This document shows positions 33,924 to 46,987 of a stretch of DNA of 64,000 bases, piece by piece (positions within the stretch are counted from its first letter, which is position 1; every line of letters begins with the position of its first letter). The notes beneath the pieces are model-generated. The model searched no databases. It was not told the origin of the DNA and saw nothing but the letters and a program-made list of their open reading frames with translations. This DNA is from Rhineura floridana (lineage: Eukaryota > Chordata > Lepidosauria > Squamata > Rhineuridae), in NCBI RefSeq assembly GCF_030035675.1, contig NC_084482.1:74685120-74749119 (forward strand), written 5' to 3'. The translations under genes and the position numbers were made by a program.

Positions 33924-35440
33924 ATGCTGAATAATCACTGGGGGAACACACTGACCGACCAAGATGAAATAAAAGGAAGATGGAAGCAATACACTGAAGA
34001 ACTCTATAAAAAAGATGCAAGGATGACAGATTCATTCATGGAGGAACCATATGGTGAAAAACCAGAAATTTTAGAATGTGAGGTGAAAGCGGCTCTTAAA
34101 ATACTTGGAAGAAACAAATCAGGAGGAACAGATGGCATACCAATAGAGTTGCTACCAGCTACTGAGACTGAATCTGTCCAGATTTTGACAAAGAAAACTA
34201 AACAATGGCCACAGACTGGAAGCATTCAATATACACCCCGATTCCAAAGAAAGAGGATCCCAGGAAAGCGTAATTATCAAACTATTGCTTTAATATCCCA
34301 TGTAAGTAAAGAAATGCTCAAGATTCTACAACAAAGGCTCTTACCGTATATGGAGCGAGAAATGCCAGATGTCTAAGCTTGATTTAGAAAGGGAAGAGGT
34401 ACCAGAGATCAAATCGCAAACATATGTTGGATAATGGAACAGAGCAAGGAATTTCAGAAGGAAATCACCCTGTGTTTTATAGATTACAGCAAAGCCTTTG
34501 ACTGTGTAGATCATGAAAAACTTTGGAATGCTTTAAAAGAAATGGGGGTGCCACAGCATCTGATTGTCCTGATGCACAACCTATACTCTGGACAAGAGGC
34601 TACTGTAAGGACAGAATATGAAGAAACCTATTGGTTCCCCATCAGAAAAGGTGTGAGAAAGAGGTTTATTTTATCACCCTATTTGTTTAATCTATACACA
34701 GAACATATCATATGGAAAGCAGGATTCGACCAAGGTGAAGGAGGTGTGAAAATTGGAGGGAGAAATATCAATAATTAGATATTCAGACGATACCATACTG
34801 TTAGCAGAAACCAGTAATGATTTGAAATGAATGCTGATGGAAGTTAAAGAGGAAAGCACAAAGGCAGGACTACAGCCGAACGTCAAGAAGACTAAAGTAA
34901 TGACAACAGAAGATTTATGTAACTTTAAAGTTGACAACGAGGACACTGAACTTGTCAAGGATTATCAATACCTCGGCACAGTCATTAACCAAAATGGAGA
35001 CAATAGTCAAGAAATCAGAAGAGGGCTAGGACTGGGGAGGGCAGCTATGAGAGAACTAGAAAAGGTCCTCAAATGCAAAGGTGTATCACTGAACACTAAA
35101 GTCAGGAACATTCAGACCATAATATTCCTGATGTCTTCTGTATGGATGTGAATGTTGGACAGTGAAAAAAGCGGATAAGAGAAAAATCAACTCATTTGAA
35201 ATGTGGTGTTGCAGGAGAGCTTTGCGCATACCATGGACTGCGAAAAAGACAAATAATTGGATATTGGAACAGATTAAACCAGAACTATCACTAGAAGGTA
35301 AAATGATGAAACTGAGGTTATCACACTTTGGACACATCATGAGAAGACATGATTCACTAGAAAAGACAATAGTGCTGGGAAAAACAGAAGGGAGAGTAGA
35401 GAAAGAGGAAGGCCAAACAGGAGATAGATTGATTCCATAA
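33924..35440 (+). pseudogene. BovB reverse transcriptase region (broken)
   Basis: Three frames carry recognisable pieces: WKQYTEELYKKDAR, EILECEVKAALKIL and GGTDGIPIELL (33924-34376); FIDYSKAFDCVDHEKLW, motif A with its Asp, and LSPYLFNLYTEHI, motif B whose usual QGC is KRF here (34434-34778); YSDD, motif C, at 34780-34791; then VKDYQYLGTVINQNGD (34831-35151) and RKINSFEMWCCRRALRIPWT with LSHFGHIMRRHDSLEKT (35162-35440). At least three interruptions separate them, so no active enzyme is encoded. The C-terminal part is typical of RTE-clade elements. Confidence 0.85.
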
Positions 35441-35664
35441 AGGAAGCCACAGACCTGAACTTACAAGATCTGAACAGAGTGTTTCATGACAGATGCTCTT
35501 GGAGGTCACTGATTCATAGGGTCACCATAAGTCTTAACTGAACTGAAGGCACATAACAACAAAGCTCATATAGAAAATAATCCCAAATTTGAATCCAGAT
35601 CTTGGACTCCTGCTACAGGATATTGAATCTGGAAAATGAATATGCATTTCCACTTTTCAGGCAG

Positions 35665-35830
35665 ACCTCACAAAGTGGTTTAATTATAACATATAAACAC
35701 AGAATAAAACCATATAAAAATTTAAAATCGGAAATCAATTGACTAACTATTGCAGAAAGAAATTATATTAATTGCCTGCACAAGCCTAGTAACAATAGAA
35801 TTTTTTTAGCAGGCATTTAAAATTCAGAAC
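35665..35830 (-). mobile_element. LINE 3'-tail fragment
   Basis: CAAAGTGGTTTAATTATAAC, the A-rich stretch, and TTGACTAACTATTGCAGAAA repeat the text at 3990-4110, which is the tail of the minus-strand L2-like copy. A separate short insertion of that family. Confidence 0.5.
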
Positions 35831-36914
35831 AGAAGTCATTAGCGAAGCAGAATGCATTTGCCTTGGGATTGCAGATCCTTACATGTTCACAAGGCCTGCC
35901 TTTTGAGAGGGAGAGTTGTTTTGCGTGTAGGTCAGCACTTTGCAATGGGTCTGACTTCAGAGTTTAGGAGAAAGTTCTGTTCCATTGACTGGTCAGCACT
36001 GGTGCTGTTGGTCAGAAAGGAACTACCTTGCTGCTGCTCTGGCAAGCTGGATTCCAAGCAAGTATACTCTGTATATAAGAAAGAACCATATCCTTTATAA
36101 GACAAAAACTTATCAGATCTAGCAGCACTCCAAAATTTGTTTGTAAAAATTGCTATGCTTCCTGTTAACTTCCAAAACTTTCCAGAAAAATATGACTAAA
36201 GTGACTTGTAGATTGTAATTCAAAATGATTATATGCAAAGAAAATAACCAGTTTTTTGTGTATGGAACAGATGTATCCTAATTGTCACAGCTATCCAAGT
36301 GTAACGTGTATAATGAAACTGGATCCCATGGCAACTGGCAAACACGACATTCTCATGTTGCCCATCCTGGTTCAGGTTGTTGGCTACTTTTTTCAGTGCT
36401 GCAGTGGATGGATTTTTTTTGTTCCATTGCTAATGCATTCCTTTACTCCTGCAGCATCTCTGTGATATTGCAGGCATGTTCTGAAAATGTTAATATTTCA
36501 CCACATAGTGAAATATATGGTAGCCATAGGAGAACATGAGTGGTTCTCTGGTGGAAGGAGGTTAACAAACTGCCTTTGGTTGGGGCTTCTGGCCACTTCC
36601 TGCAGTTTGAATTCCAGAGATGCTGTGGGACAGGGATACCCTGTCTTGAGGTCTGGCCTTTCTGCACAGGGTTCATAATTGTGTTTAAAGAACAGCGGTA
36701 AGGGAGCGGTTTGTAACTTTCTCCCCTTGCCAATTCTGTACTCACACTGAGTCAAGACACGGTGAGTGCTGCCTCACTGGATATAGAAGATGCAAATTCT
36801 CTCTTTCCAAGAGCATCAACATCTGAGAGTTTAACCCCTTTCATTGATCAACCCTTGCTGATTAAAGAGTTACTCGATAGAAATGTCTGGGATGTCAGCA
36901 CCAAAGACTACTAT
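35831..36914. other. Intron 1, nothing recognised
   Basis: No repeat identified. The open frames at 36256-36755 overlap each other on both strands and show no domain. Confidence 0.4.
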
Positions 36915-37184
36915 GCATTTCATTGTAGAATTGTGGAACAGTCTCCCTGTGGAGGTGCGCTTGGCGCCGACGCTGCTTTCTTTTCGGCGCCAAGTGAAAA
37001 CCTTTCTTTTCACCGAAGCATTTTAACTTAGTTTAACTTAATTTTATACAAATTGCTGTAATTGATTTTTGATTGTTTTTGTCCTGTGGTATTGTATTAT
37101 GATTTTACTGTACTTTGTTCACTGCCCAGAGAGCTATTGCTAGTCGGGCGGTTTATAAGCTTAATTAATAAATTAATAAAATAA
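36915..37184 (+). mobile_element. L2-like LINE 3' end
   Basis: Same family as 18185-18473: GAATTGTGGAACAGTCTCCC, GCGCTTGGCGCCGACGC, TTCGGCGCCAAGTGAAAACC, CACTGCCCAGAGAGCTATTG and a TTAATAAATTAATAAAATAA tail. Non-coding. Confidence 0.75.
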
Positions 37185-38024
37185 TATTGTTTGCAGACCT
37201 GTATGAGCTCCCTTGTAAAGAGGGTCAAGAACTTTGAATTCCATAACCTTGTTTGCTCATTCTTAAAGTCAGGTGGTTAGCAGACAGACAAATGCCAGTG
37301 TCTCTGGTTGGTGAGAGCCCTGTTCCACAGTGTTAGGACTATTCGGCTTATTTCACAGTGAGGGAAAATGAGGTACAGGGAAAGGGAAGGGATGGGTTGC
37401 TGTTCATCATTGATCATAGCCACTCTTAAAAAATGCCTAATACCTAGATATGGATTTTATCAGGATGGCTTCAGGAGGCCTTGTTGGGTAATTCTCTGTC
37501 CTGAAGAACCTGCATTTTAAAACTTTACCTTTACTGGGAGACAAGTTCTATTATAAACAAATATTACAAATGATTGCTGATATGCATTATGTCTGAAAAT
37601 AATTTTCTCTTTCTGCAGTTCTCGCAGTATGTAGTGCAGAGTATGAATGCTTAAGAGTTGCTAAGGTCCTTCACCTCTGTTATGTTGTGGGACACTGGCA
37701 TAACTCATTCATAAGATGGTTGCTGTTCTGCTCTTGCCTCTTGGGTCTTCACCATGTTTCACTGCACTAGAGAGGCTATGTCTAGGGAACTAGAATCCAA
37801 ATTTCAGAGGAAAGTCTAGCATAGTCCCACACGGAGACATAGGAAATGGTTCTGTTTTTGTACTGCTTTTAATGGCCATAGGTTCCCTAAAAGAATCCCA
37901 GGAACTGTAGTTTGGTGAGGATGCTGAACTGTCAGTTTAGAGATCACTACCTTCTCTCTCATACCCACAATTAACTGTTTCATAGAGTGGGGGGAGAGAG
38001 GGAGGAATGAAATGCCTGGCATCT
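37185..38024. other. Intron 1 with a possible small palindromic element
   Basis: At about 37868-37975, AAAGAATCCCAGGAACTGTA resembles one arm of the palindromic element at 53670-53862. No exon recognised. Confidence 0.35.
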
Positions 38025-38032
38025 TTCTAGGG

Positions 38033-38170
38033 CAGCCTTTCCCAACCAGTGTGCCTCCAGATGTTGTTGGACCACAACTCCCATTTTTCCTGACGATTGG
38101 CAATGCTGGCTGAGGCTGATGGGAGTTGTAGTCCAACAACATCTGGAGGCACACTGGTTGGGAAAGGCTG
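38033..38170. mobile_element. Palindromic hAT-like MITE, 138 bp
   Basis: The tips CAGCCTTTCCCAACC are perfect inverted repeats and the arms (about 60 bp each) match almost throughout, around a small centre. The flanking 8-mers TTCTAGGG (38025-38032 and 38171-38178) are identical, a complete hAT-type target duplication, which suggests a fairly young insertion. The core ACAACTCCCAT is shared with 6276-6391. Confidence 0.9.
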
Positions 38171-38178
38171 TTCTAGGG

Positions 38179-41100
38179 CTTAGAGCAGGGGGGGGAATTG
38201 GGTCTGGCCACGAGCCAACTTTGACAGGTGGGTGGGGATATCCACTTGTCAGTCTTCTGACATGGGGTCATTATGATATCAGGTGACAACTTCAAAGGGG
38301 TGCTCTCTCTGGCTCTCAGAGCAAGTCCTATTGGTTGCACTAGCGCAGCTGATCCCAGTGTAGTTTACTGACAATATTGATCAACTGATTGGTGCAGTCA
38401 GCGAGCCCCACTTGCCAAGGAACAAAATAAGTCTTATCTTTACCTGCCTCACACCTGACATAACATATAAAAACAGATCTGGGGGAAATGCCCTCCCAAG
38501 CCAAATTGAGATGCCTGTAAAGCATCCTCAGGCCCATTGACTGGAGGTTCCCCATCACCAGCCTAAAGTCTAGGCCGTAGGCTGATATGGTGCACTGCCC
38601 AGCTGCCTTTTATGCCTGCTTGCCCTTAGTGAACTTGCTGTCATTCTCATGGCGCTAATTGCATTGCACCCAAGAGCAAATGCAATTCTAGCTCCACTAA
38701 ATGCATCCTAGTGCTACTGGTATGGGTGGGTTCGAATGTCATTGGGGACATTACTGACTTCATATTAACCTTAAAACAATGTGGACATAGTCCTTAATGT
38801 GCAAGCTTAGTCACTGGTTCCTTGCCCTGAGTTTGTGCTGAGAGAAGAATCAGCTGTGCAACTAGCTCTCCTCTACGCAGTGCAAATCTTTCTGAAGGCT
38901 GCCTGGAGGAAAAGGCAACAATTTCCCTTGGTGCCCAGCATCTGAGTCACTTTCTCCCATTTGGCCCCTGTCCAGGTTTGAGTTGGGGAGAGGGGTGGGG
39001 AAAAGTGCAGCCTGCTTTTAGAGATGAAGCCACTCAGGCAAGTAATACTTCTTAAATTCCCTCTTCACAACTGCTGCAGGTTCTACTCAGACTCCCATCT
39101 ATTTTGGCAATGCTTTGAGTTCCTCCTGCCTTTTTTTTTTTTTTTAATAAGGGGAAAAGTGCTTCTCCAGTGCTTTCAGCTTATGGATGCTAGTAGCAAG
39201 AATGTTTTTTTGAGACCATTTATTACAATCTCTGCTGAACTGTAGTGACCTAAAGTATGGAGAGCTTGCTGGCAGGAACTTAGGTGGTTTGGCCCTTCTC
39301 AACCCTTCTCTAAGTTTCTAGTGTGTTTGTAGTGCAGGATTCACTCTTACTATTTGTCCTTGGCCTTGATCTGTAGTTCTGGTTCTCTTCAAGGCAAAAT
39401 AGTTTGGTTTGCTTGTGTTCTCTGTATGCAATGGTTGGATGCCCTGGATAGCGCTCAGAGGGTAGGCAGACAGGGAGCTTCTATGGGAAGAAAGAAGCCA
39501 GCTGGGTCATACAGAGAGACTGCTTGTGCTTCTTTAGCCTGAGAATGGCTAATGTGGGAATTGGCCTAGATTTGCAGAGCCTGACACCGGCAGTCAGCCA
39601 TACATCACAAATGTGCCAAACTTACGCAGATCTCTGACATATGTCTCCTTTCTTTCCTTATTTTTGTGTAAAGAATTTTATATCAGCCTTGGAGCACTTA
39701 AGAGTCTGTTCTCTATCTGATTGTAACCCTTTAAAGGGGAAAATAAGGTCTAAATATGGAGGCAAAAAAAAGTCTATTCTGAAGTAACCAGAGAATAAAG
39801 GCTGCAAAGGCAGAAGGTGAAGGTAACATTCTGACTCTTACATTGTACTGTCTTGTATCAACAGACTTGGTGCTCTAACAGAATTCACACAGGTTTGCCT
39901 GGTACAATGATGGCTGAAATCACACTCCTTCCAAGAAACAGAAAAGGGTTCTGGTTTCTTATTCAGTTGTAATAAGCAGCCTCTAGACTAGTTCCTCTGT
40001 AAGCACAGATAAGCAGTGAATCCCTCCTTGCTGGTTTGCTGCATTCTTTTGGAAGGATACAAACAGCCCTGGAAAATGCTACTGTACAAAGGTTTGGGGT
40101 AATATCACCCTAGCAGCTCTTCCCCACAGTGCATGAGGGCTGGAAGTACTGATATACCTTGGACTTTGCAAGCCAGAGAAAAAGCAGTAATTGTCAGGAG
40201 GCTCTCTCAAAATAGGAGGACCCTTTTCTGCCTCTGTACAGGGTGCTGTATGGACTGGGGGTCTAGGGGAAATGGTAGTCATCCGTTTCACTTGAATCAT
40301 TCCTGATGGAAACTCTGGTTTAACTGAAAGTGTAACTTTCCATAAGCAAACCAGAATTTTCATGGGGAAAGCCAGAGCTAGATGAAGAGGATAGGGGAGC
40401 TCCTGTCTCACCTGTTTTCTAACATTTTGGAGGAGGGAAGAGCAGATATTTCCATTCTTCCTTGCAATAAAACTACTAGCGTAGAATACATTTGCATTCC
40501 CTTAATAAATTTGGAAGTTTAGAAACAAAGGTATTGACTGAAAGACATTTTTCCTGTTATCTCATTACTCCCCCAGACACACCAGATATGTTACACCTGG
40601 CAAGTCTGAGAGATGAGGTTTTTTATATGCTTATAAGTATTTAAAAAAGGAAATGTTCAAGAAATGTGAATTATAAAATGCAAGAGGTTTAGAAAAGTGT
40701 TTAAGGGATATATTAACCTAAAATCCTTAAATACATCATTAATTTTAACATATGAGATTTTCTTAGGTGTTCAGGTTTTGTTAGAAAACACGAGAACAGT
40801 ATCAATGGCACAATATAATTTGAGTGTCAAAGATGAAGTCTCAAGAAATCATGTTTTAAAAATGAAACATGCAATATGTAAATTCTTCATCCAGGTATCT
40901 TTTCTTCTAACACAGCTTGGAATTGGGGATGAATTGAGCAAGGGTTCTCCTGGGATACTTTGTAGATTGTACAAAAGCTAGAATGAAAGAAGATCTATCA
41001 AAATGACTAGTGGAAGCCTCTGTGCCAGAGAGCAAATAGCTTACAAAAGCCTAAATAAATGATTGGCGGTGGGGGTGGGGAATAGGGACTAGAAGTCTGT

Positions 41101-41454
41101 GTCCTGTTCCTTTTGTTGTTGTTTGTTGTGGTTCTGTCAGGAAAGTGGGGGATAGTTATTAAAATAAGAGTATTGGGAATTGGGGCTCCACTGTCCCATA
41201 TCTCTTCCCCAAGCCTTCCTGGCAACGGTCTAAAACAGTGATGGGGAATTCCAGCTCACCAGCATAGTTAGACCTGCCAGACCTTAGAGATTGGCCTGCC
41301 AAGCCATTTTGACAAGCCACACCCACCCCTCCCATACCTGGCTTCATATATGATGTCAGCCAGAGGAAGGTTCAAGCTACAGCAGCTGCAAAGGAAGAAT
41401 TAGGAGTGCTTTCTTAGCCAGGGCCAACACTGAAAGTGGTCAGGGCCAAACACA
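38179..41454. other. Intron 1, mostly unrecognised
   Basis: The only simple feature is a T-run at 39131-39147. Frames at 38340-38558 and 40697-40981 have no recognisable domain. No repeat family was assigned. Confidence 0.35.
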
Positions 41455-41685
41455 TATATACAGACTCAGTGCGGTGTAAGGGTGTTGGGCTCCGACCTGG
41501 GAAACCAGGGTTCAAATCCCCACTTAGCCATGAAGCTCACTGAGTGACCTTGGGCCAGTCACTGTCTCTCAGCCTAACCTGCTTCACAGGGTTGTTGTGA
41601 GGATAAAATGGGAAGGGAGAACCATGTAAACCACCTTGAGCTCACTGGAGAAAAGGTTGGGATATCAGTGTAATATATAAATCTT
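41455..41685 (+). mobile_element. tRNA-derived SINE with L2-type tail
   Basis: The head carries GACCTGGGAAACCAGGGTTC followed by AAATCCCC (box B-like), then GTGACCTTGGGCCAGTCACT. The tail CTTCACAGGGTTGTTGTGAG, then ACCACCTTGAGCTC and GGGATATCAGTGTAATATAT, is the segment shared with L2-type LINEs. The head is close to the one at 30672, but the tail differs from BovB, so it used another LINE partner. Confidence 0.8.
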
Positions 41686-41696
41686 ACATTCATTAT

Positions 41697-41740
41697 TTCT
41701 CTCTCTCTGTGCGTCTCTCTCTCTCACACACACACACATG
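41697..41740. repeat. (TC)n(CA)n microsatellite
   Basis: A TC-rich run passes directly into a CA run, starting 12 bp after the SINE end. Typical of drift at a LINE or SINE tail. Confidence 0.8.
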
Positions 41741-44249
41741 CCCCTTAGTTCTTTGATGTGTGCTGAATCACTCCCCACACACAAACATGTCCTGTTCCAG
41801 TTGCAGTGTGCTGGCCATGAAGAAAGACAGTAATCTCTTCCTCCATGACCATCTATATTGGGAGGTGAAGCAGAGTGTTCTGTCATTGCATCATCAGCCC
41901 AGTCATGCAGAGCAAGTGACTCTGCTCCATCAACCTGATACAAGTGGCCATGGAGGAAGAAAGCTAGCGCTCTGTGATGGCGGAGGAAGTAGAATGGGAC
42001 AGATGAAGGGTGTGTGGACTATGGGGAGCTCGGGGGGACAGGGACTAGGATTTGGAGAACTTGGAAGGCTGGATTAGGCCCATGGGCAGGTGGTTCCCCA
42101 TCCTTCATATATGTACAGCATGAAGGTTGTTACTAGTGGAGACTTATTTGCAAATTATAAAATATTTATATCCCACCTCTTCTGCCTGGTAACAGGGCTC
42201 TAAGGTGGCTGGCAATGTGAAAATAATAAAAATAAAAAGTATTCTTTAAGGCAGTGGTGAGTTATGACGGAGGGGGAGGGATAATGGGAAATGCCAGTCC
42301 AAAGGCTTTTGATGCTGCTGCTGCTGCTGTTGCGCCTGTTTCAATGGTTGCTTTTCAGAGGTGTTCTTGATGATAAGAGTTGGAAGAGGGGAGGTCACAT
42401 GACAGCTGGGATTAGGGAAAAGTTGGATGTGATGCACAGGGTTCCTCTTCCCTCCCACCCCATCTAGTAAAACTTATCTTGTATCACATGACATCCGGCA
42501 TTTCCTTGCCTCCAGGTCCACACCATTACCAGGTGGGGGAGGGGCAGATGCTAGAGGGAAATGCAGAATGTTGTGATATGACACAAAGTAAGATGTATTT
42601 GATATGCAGCTGTTGCTTTTGGCTGCAGCCATACACTTACCCTCCTATCTTGTTAGGCCCTCAGTACCTGTTGTGCATGGAGTCTTGAGTGTTGAGAGTA
42701 TCAAGGATTATTTGTGCAGGAGTATGCATTTTGCAACCATTAGAATTGCTGCTTGGTAGCTGTAACATCTAAAGCTTTCCTAGATAATGCTAACTGCAGC
42801 AGGAATATTACCTCTTCCTTCTGCTCTCCCCCTCCCCCCAATTGATGAGCACAGAAATCCTGGCAGTAAAGTTAACGTCTTTGTGCCCATTGCTTATGGC
42901 TTTGTGTAGGCTCTTTGCCAAGCTGCATGAATTATTTATTGCACTACTGCATCGGCAGCTGGTTAATACCCTGCGGGATACATTTTAAAACTGCCTGTGC
43001 CTGGAGAGCTCAGATATGCATAGGGGGTAGTGCAGGATATAGTCTGCTTCCCTCATTTCAACTCTATGAAATACCGTAATTTTTTCCCTGTTTTTCATGA
43101 CCTCAGATTTGAGCACTATTATTATGACAAGTGATGCTTGTGATTAGAGATGTAAAATTTCCAGAAATATTGAAGCGGTGAAAGTTCAATTTTTTGCCCC
43201 AGAAATTTTGGGGGAAATTAGAGGAAATACAGTACGTACTTATGAAACCTAAACTTAGTTTACTGCATTAAGAACATAAAATGTACCATTTGTAGCTTAG
43301 AATATACTGTTGAATGTAATTTTTGGCATTTTTATGAAATCTAAAACTAAATGTCTTAATTTTGTACAATCAAACTTGCAAATATACCCAGTTGTAGTCC
43401 ATTTCTTTCTGTGAGTCTTAGTTAGAGCTCACGTCTCACCCAAAGTTTCAGAGTTTTCCTCTGAGGCTTTGGCACCCATCTCTTTCTGACCTTCTTATCC
43501 TCCTGCATGGCAGGGCAATAAGCTGCTTGTTGCCCAGTCTGTAGCAGCATGTCGTTTCACTGTTTTAAGGGGAGGGAGGGCCAAGCGGAAAGGACAAAAG
43601 AAGCAAGATCTTATTGCCAAACTAGACCAAAAGTCACCAGAAGAAGGCTAGCCACAATTCACAACCAATGAAGATCCTGAATAATAATACTCTCTAAGTG
43701 TAGAAATGCATCTTAGATTTTAGTGTTCTGTATGTCAGAATTATCATTCTAATGCTGGAGATTATCTTGCATAAAAAAATCTTAAAAGCATTTCACTCAT
43801 TCTGAAAGGGAAAGTATTTCACAGGAATTTTTTCAGTCTTTCCCAACATTTCACATTTTCTAATGGACAATTTTTTTAAAAAAATCATGGTGGGGAAGTG
43901 TCATCCCCCTCCATGCCCTTACAACTTTACTAGTGAGGTCAGAGAATAGCAACTCTGGGAAGAAAATTGTTGAGCATCAGAAGTGGAATTTCTCCTAGAA
44001 AATTCCTTTTCTCCTAGAAAATTCCCTGTCTTGCCTTGCGGGGCAGGTTGGGCTCAGTATGGTAGCCACCTCCTATGGTCACTGATGTTGTGCTTTCTCT
44101 CCTTGCCTCAGACATAAAGTAAATGCATGCTTTTTGTACTCATTGCCTGTTGGGGAGGTTACTGAGGAGGAGAAGCAGGCTGTGTGTATGCTTTGAACCA
44201 GCTCTTCCTCCCCAACCTAGCATCTTGTTTTGAGGCCCTTCTCCAGGTC
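41741..44249. other. Intron 1, mostly unrecognised
   Basis: A minus-strand LINE tail is seen at 42140-42245 (ATATTTATATCCCACCTCTT). A short CTG run (about 42313-42330) is the only trinucleotide repeat. No exon-like frame accepted. Confidence 0.35.
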
Positions 44250-44655
44250 CCCCCTCTGAGGGAGACTCAGACGGTGCTAATAGGGAGGAGGGCCTTTTGA
44301 GTTGTGGCTCTCCATCTGTGGAACACGTTCCCCAGTGAGGTCTGCCTGACATATTTTCAGTGCCGGATAGACACCTTTTCTCCCCAGACATTTGATAAAC
44401 TAAGAATGCAATCCAATGCATGTCTACTCAGAAGTAAGCTCCATTGGCCTCAAAGAGACTAACTCCCAGGTACGTTTGTATTGGATTGCAGCCTAAGATG
44501 ATGATAATTGTGTTAGTGTGCTGCCAAAGCATTCTGTGACTGTATGGGAATGGGGATGGTTGTCTTATTTTGTTTTATAATATGATATATTTACTTTTTT
44601 TAACAATGTTGTAAGTCGCTTGGAGACTTTCAAGTAACAAGTGACTAAAATTATG
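44250..44655 (+). mobile_element. L2-like LINE 3' end split by a small repeat
   Basis: AGGGCCTTTTGAGTTGTGGC and TGGAACACGTTCCCCAG belong to the C-terminal coding end of an L2-like LINE. The tail resumes at about 44500 and closes with TGTAAGTCGCTTGGAGACTT. The 44400-44496 piece is a separate insertion. Confidence 0.55.
44400..44496. repeat. Short interspersed palindromic repeat, copy 4
   Basis: The clearest copy of the family at 22018: ends AATGCAATCCAATGCA and TATTGGATTGCAGCC are inverted matches, with GTCTACTCAGAAGTAAGC and ACTAACTCCCAGG inside. It interrupts an L2-like LINE. Confidence 0.6.
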
Positions 44656-46663
44656 TGCGTTCATCAATTAAGACTTATGGTGACCCTATGAATCGGTGAC
44701 TTCCAAATAACATGTCATGAACCACCCTGTTCAGATCTTGTAAGTTCGGGTCTGTGGAATTTTATGGAATTTTTAGATTCTTTTATGGAATCAAGCCATC
44801 TCTTGTTTGGCCTTCCTCTTTTCCTACTCCCTTCTGTTTTTCCCAGCACTATTGTCTTTTCTAGTAAATCATGTCTGCTCATGATGTGTCCAAAGTGTGA
44901 TAACCTCAGTTTCATCATTTTACCTTCTAGTGATAGTTCTGGTTTAATTTGTTCTGATACCCGATTATTTGTCTTTTTCACAGTTCATGGTATGCACAAA
45001 ACTCTCCTCCAACACCACATTTCAAATGAATTGATTTTTCTCTTAACTGCTTTTTTCACTGTCCAACATTCACATTCATACATAGAGATCAGGAATACCA
45101 TGGTCTGAATGATCCTGACTTTAGTGTTCAGTGATACATCTTTGCATTTGAGGACCTTTTCTAGTTCTCCCATAGCTGCCCTCCCCAGTCCTAGCCTTCT
45201 TCTGATTTCTTGACTATTGTCTCCATTTTGGTTAATGACTGTGCCCCAAGGTATTGATAATCCTTGACAAGTTCTATGTCCTCGTTGTCAACTTTAAAGT
45301 TACATAAATCTTCTGCTGTCATTACTTTAGACGTCACGTGCTTTTGTGCTTTCCTCTTTAACTTCCTTCAGCATTCATTTCAAATCATTACTGGTTTCTA
45401 CTAGTAGTATGGTATCATCCACATATCTTATTGATATTTCTCCCTCCAGTTTTCACACCTCCTTCATCTTGGTCCAATCCCGCTTTCCTTATATGTTCTG
45501 CGTATAGATTAAACAGGGTGATAAAATACACCCTTTCCGATCAGGAATTAATCAGTTTCTCCATATTCTGTGCTTACAGTAGCCTCTTGTTCAGAGGGTT
45601 GCACATCAGGACAATCAGATGCTGTGGTACCCCCACTTCTTTGCTGTAATCTATAAAGCACAGGGTGATTTCCTTCTGAAATTCCTTGGTCCATTATCCA
45701 ACGTATGTTTGCAATATGATCTGTGGTACCTCTTCCCTTTCTAAATCAAGCTTGGACATCTGGCATTTCTTGCTCCATATATGGCAGGAGCCTTTGTATT
45801 AGAATATTGAGCATTACTTTACTTGCATGGGCTATTAAGGCAATAGTTTGATAATTACTGCATTCCCTGGGATCCTCTTTCTTTGGAATTGGGATGTATA
45901 TTGAACATTTCCAGTCTGTGGGCCATTGTTTAGTTTTCCATATTTGTTGACAAATTTTTGTCAAAATCTGGACAGATTCAGTCCCAGTAGCTTGTAGCAA
46001 CTGTATTGGTATGCCATCTGTTCCTGGTGATTTGTTTCTTCCAAGTATTTTATTTCACCTCACATTCTAACATTTCTGGTTCTTCATCATTTGTCCCTAC
46101 GTACTAGTTGCTGTATTGTTGCATTTTAGGGTTCTAACCGTAGTTCTATCTCCTTTTGCTTTTGCTTGCCTTTTCTCTTTAACCATTTTAAGAGTTTCTT
46201 CAGTCATCCGTTGAGGTCTTTCTTTTTAACTAGAGGTATTGTCTTTTTGAATTCTTCCGTGATAATGTCCCTGACTTCAGTCCATAGTTCTTCTGGTTCT
46301 CTGTCAACTAAGTTTAAAGCCTCAAATCTGTTCCTTATTTGATCTTTATATTCTTCTGGGATGTTTTTTAAATTGTATTTTGGCATTATGATTGCTTTGT
46401 TCTTTAACTTTGCTCTGATTTTTACTTTACTCTGATTTTTGATATTACCAGTTCATGATCTGTACCACAGTCTGCTCCTCGTCTTGTTTTCGCAGAAAGT
46501 ATGAAACTTCTCTGTTACCAATTATATAATCAATTTGATTCCTATATTGATCATTTGGTGATGTCCATGTGTACAGTCATCTTTTCGGTTGCTCAAAAAA
46601 TGTGTTTGCGAGAAACAAATTATTGGCTTCACAGAATTCAATAAGTCTTCCTCCTGCTTCATT

Positions 46664-46987
46664 CAGGGCTTCGGAGTCGTGGAGTCGGAGTCGGAAGCAA
46701 TTTTGGGTGGAGTCAGAGTTGGTAGAAAAGTTCCGACTCCGGCTTCAAAATAAAATTAATAATTTAATTTTTTTGTTTTAATGTATTTTAAGGTCTTTTT
46801 ATGATGTCTTAGAGTGTTTTTAGCATTTCTGTTTACCGCCCTGGGCTCCTGTTGGGAGGAAGGGCGGGATATAAATCAAATAATAAATAAATAAAATAAT
46901 ATACATTTGCCATTTATGAAGGAGTCTGAGTCGGACAGTAGAAAAATAGAGGAGTCGAAGGTTTGACATACCAACTCCACAGCCCTG
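46664..46987. mobile_element. hAT-like element inserted in the inverted BovB
   Basis: The ends CAGGGCT and, inverted, CAGGGCTGTGGAGTTGG are flanked by identical 8-mers GCTTCATT (46656-46663 and 46988-46995), an exact hAT-type target duplication. Multiple GGAGTCGG motifs inside are typical of a widespread hAT family with TGTGGAGTCGG ends. It carries no transposase and is itself split by a LINE tail. Confidence 0.88.
46766..46900 (+). mobile_element. LINE 3'-tail inserted in the hAT element
   Basis: TTACCGCCCTGGGCTCCTGT, GGGAGGAAGGGCGGGATATA and an AATAAATAAATAAAAT tail are the 3' end of an L2-like LINE. This is the innermost of three layers here (BovB, hAT, LINE tail). Confidence 0.7.

Larger units (their letters stand above)
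32325..35561 (+). mobile_element. Full-length BovB (RTE clade) LINE
   Basis: The element is 3,237 bp, flanked by the exact 11-bp duplication AAGCTCATATA (32314-32324 and 35562-35572), so both ends are original. Order: a short 5' leader, an endonuclease, a reverse transcriptase, a C-terminal segment and a 3' tail ending CACATAACAACAA. BovB elements encode one long polyprotein that nicks DNA and copies its RNA at the nick. This copy cannot do so, as the frame is closed by a stop near 33784 and several further stops or shifts. Squamates are rich in BovB, and it is a known case of horizontal spread among vertebrates. Confidence 0.93.
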
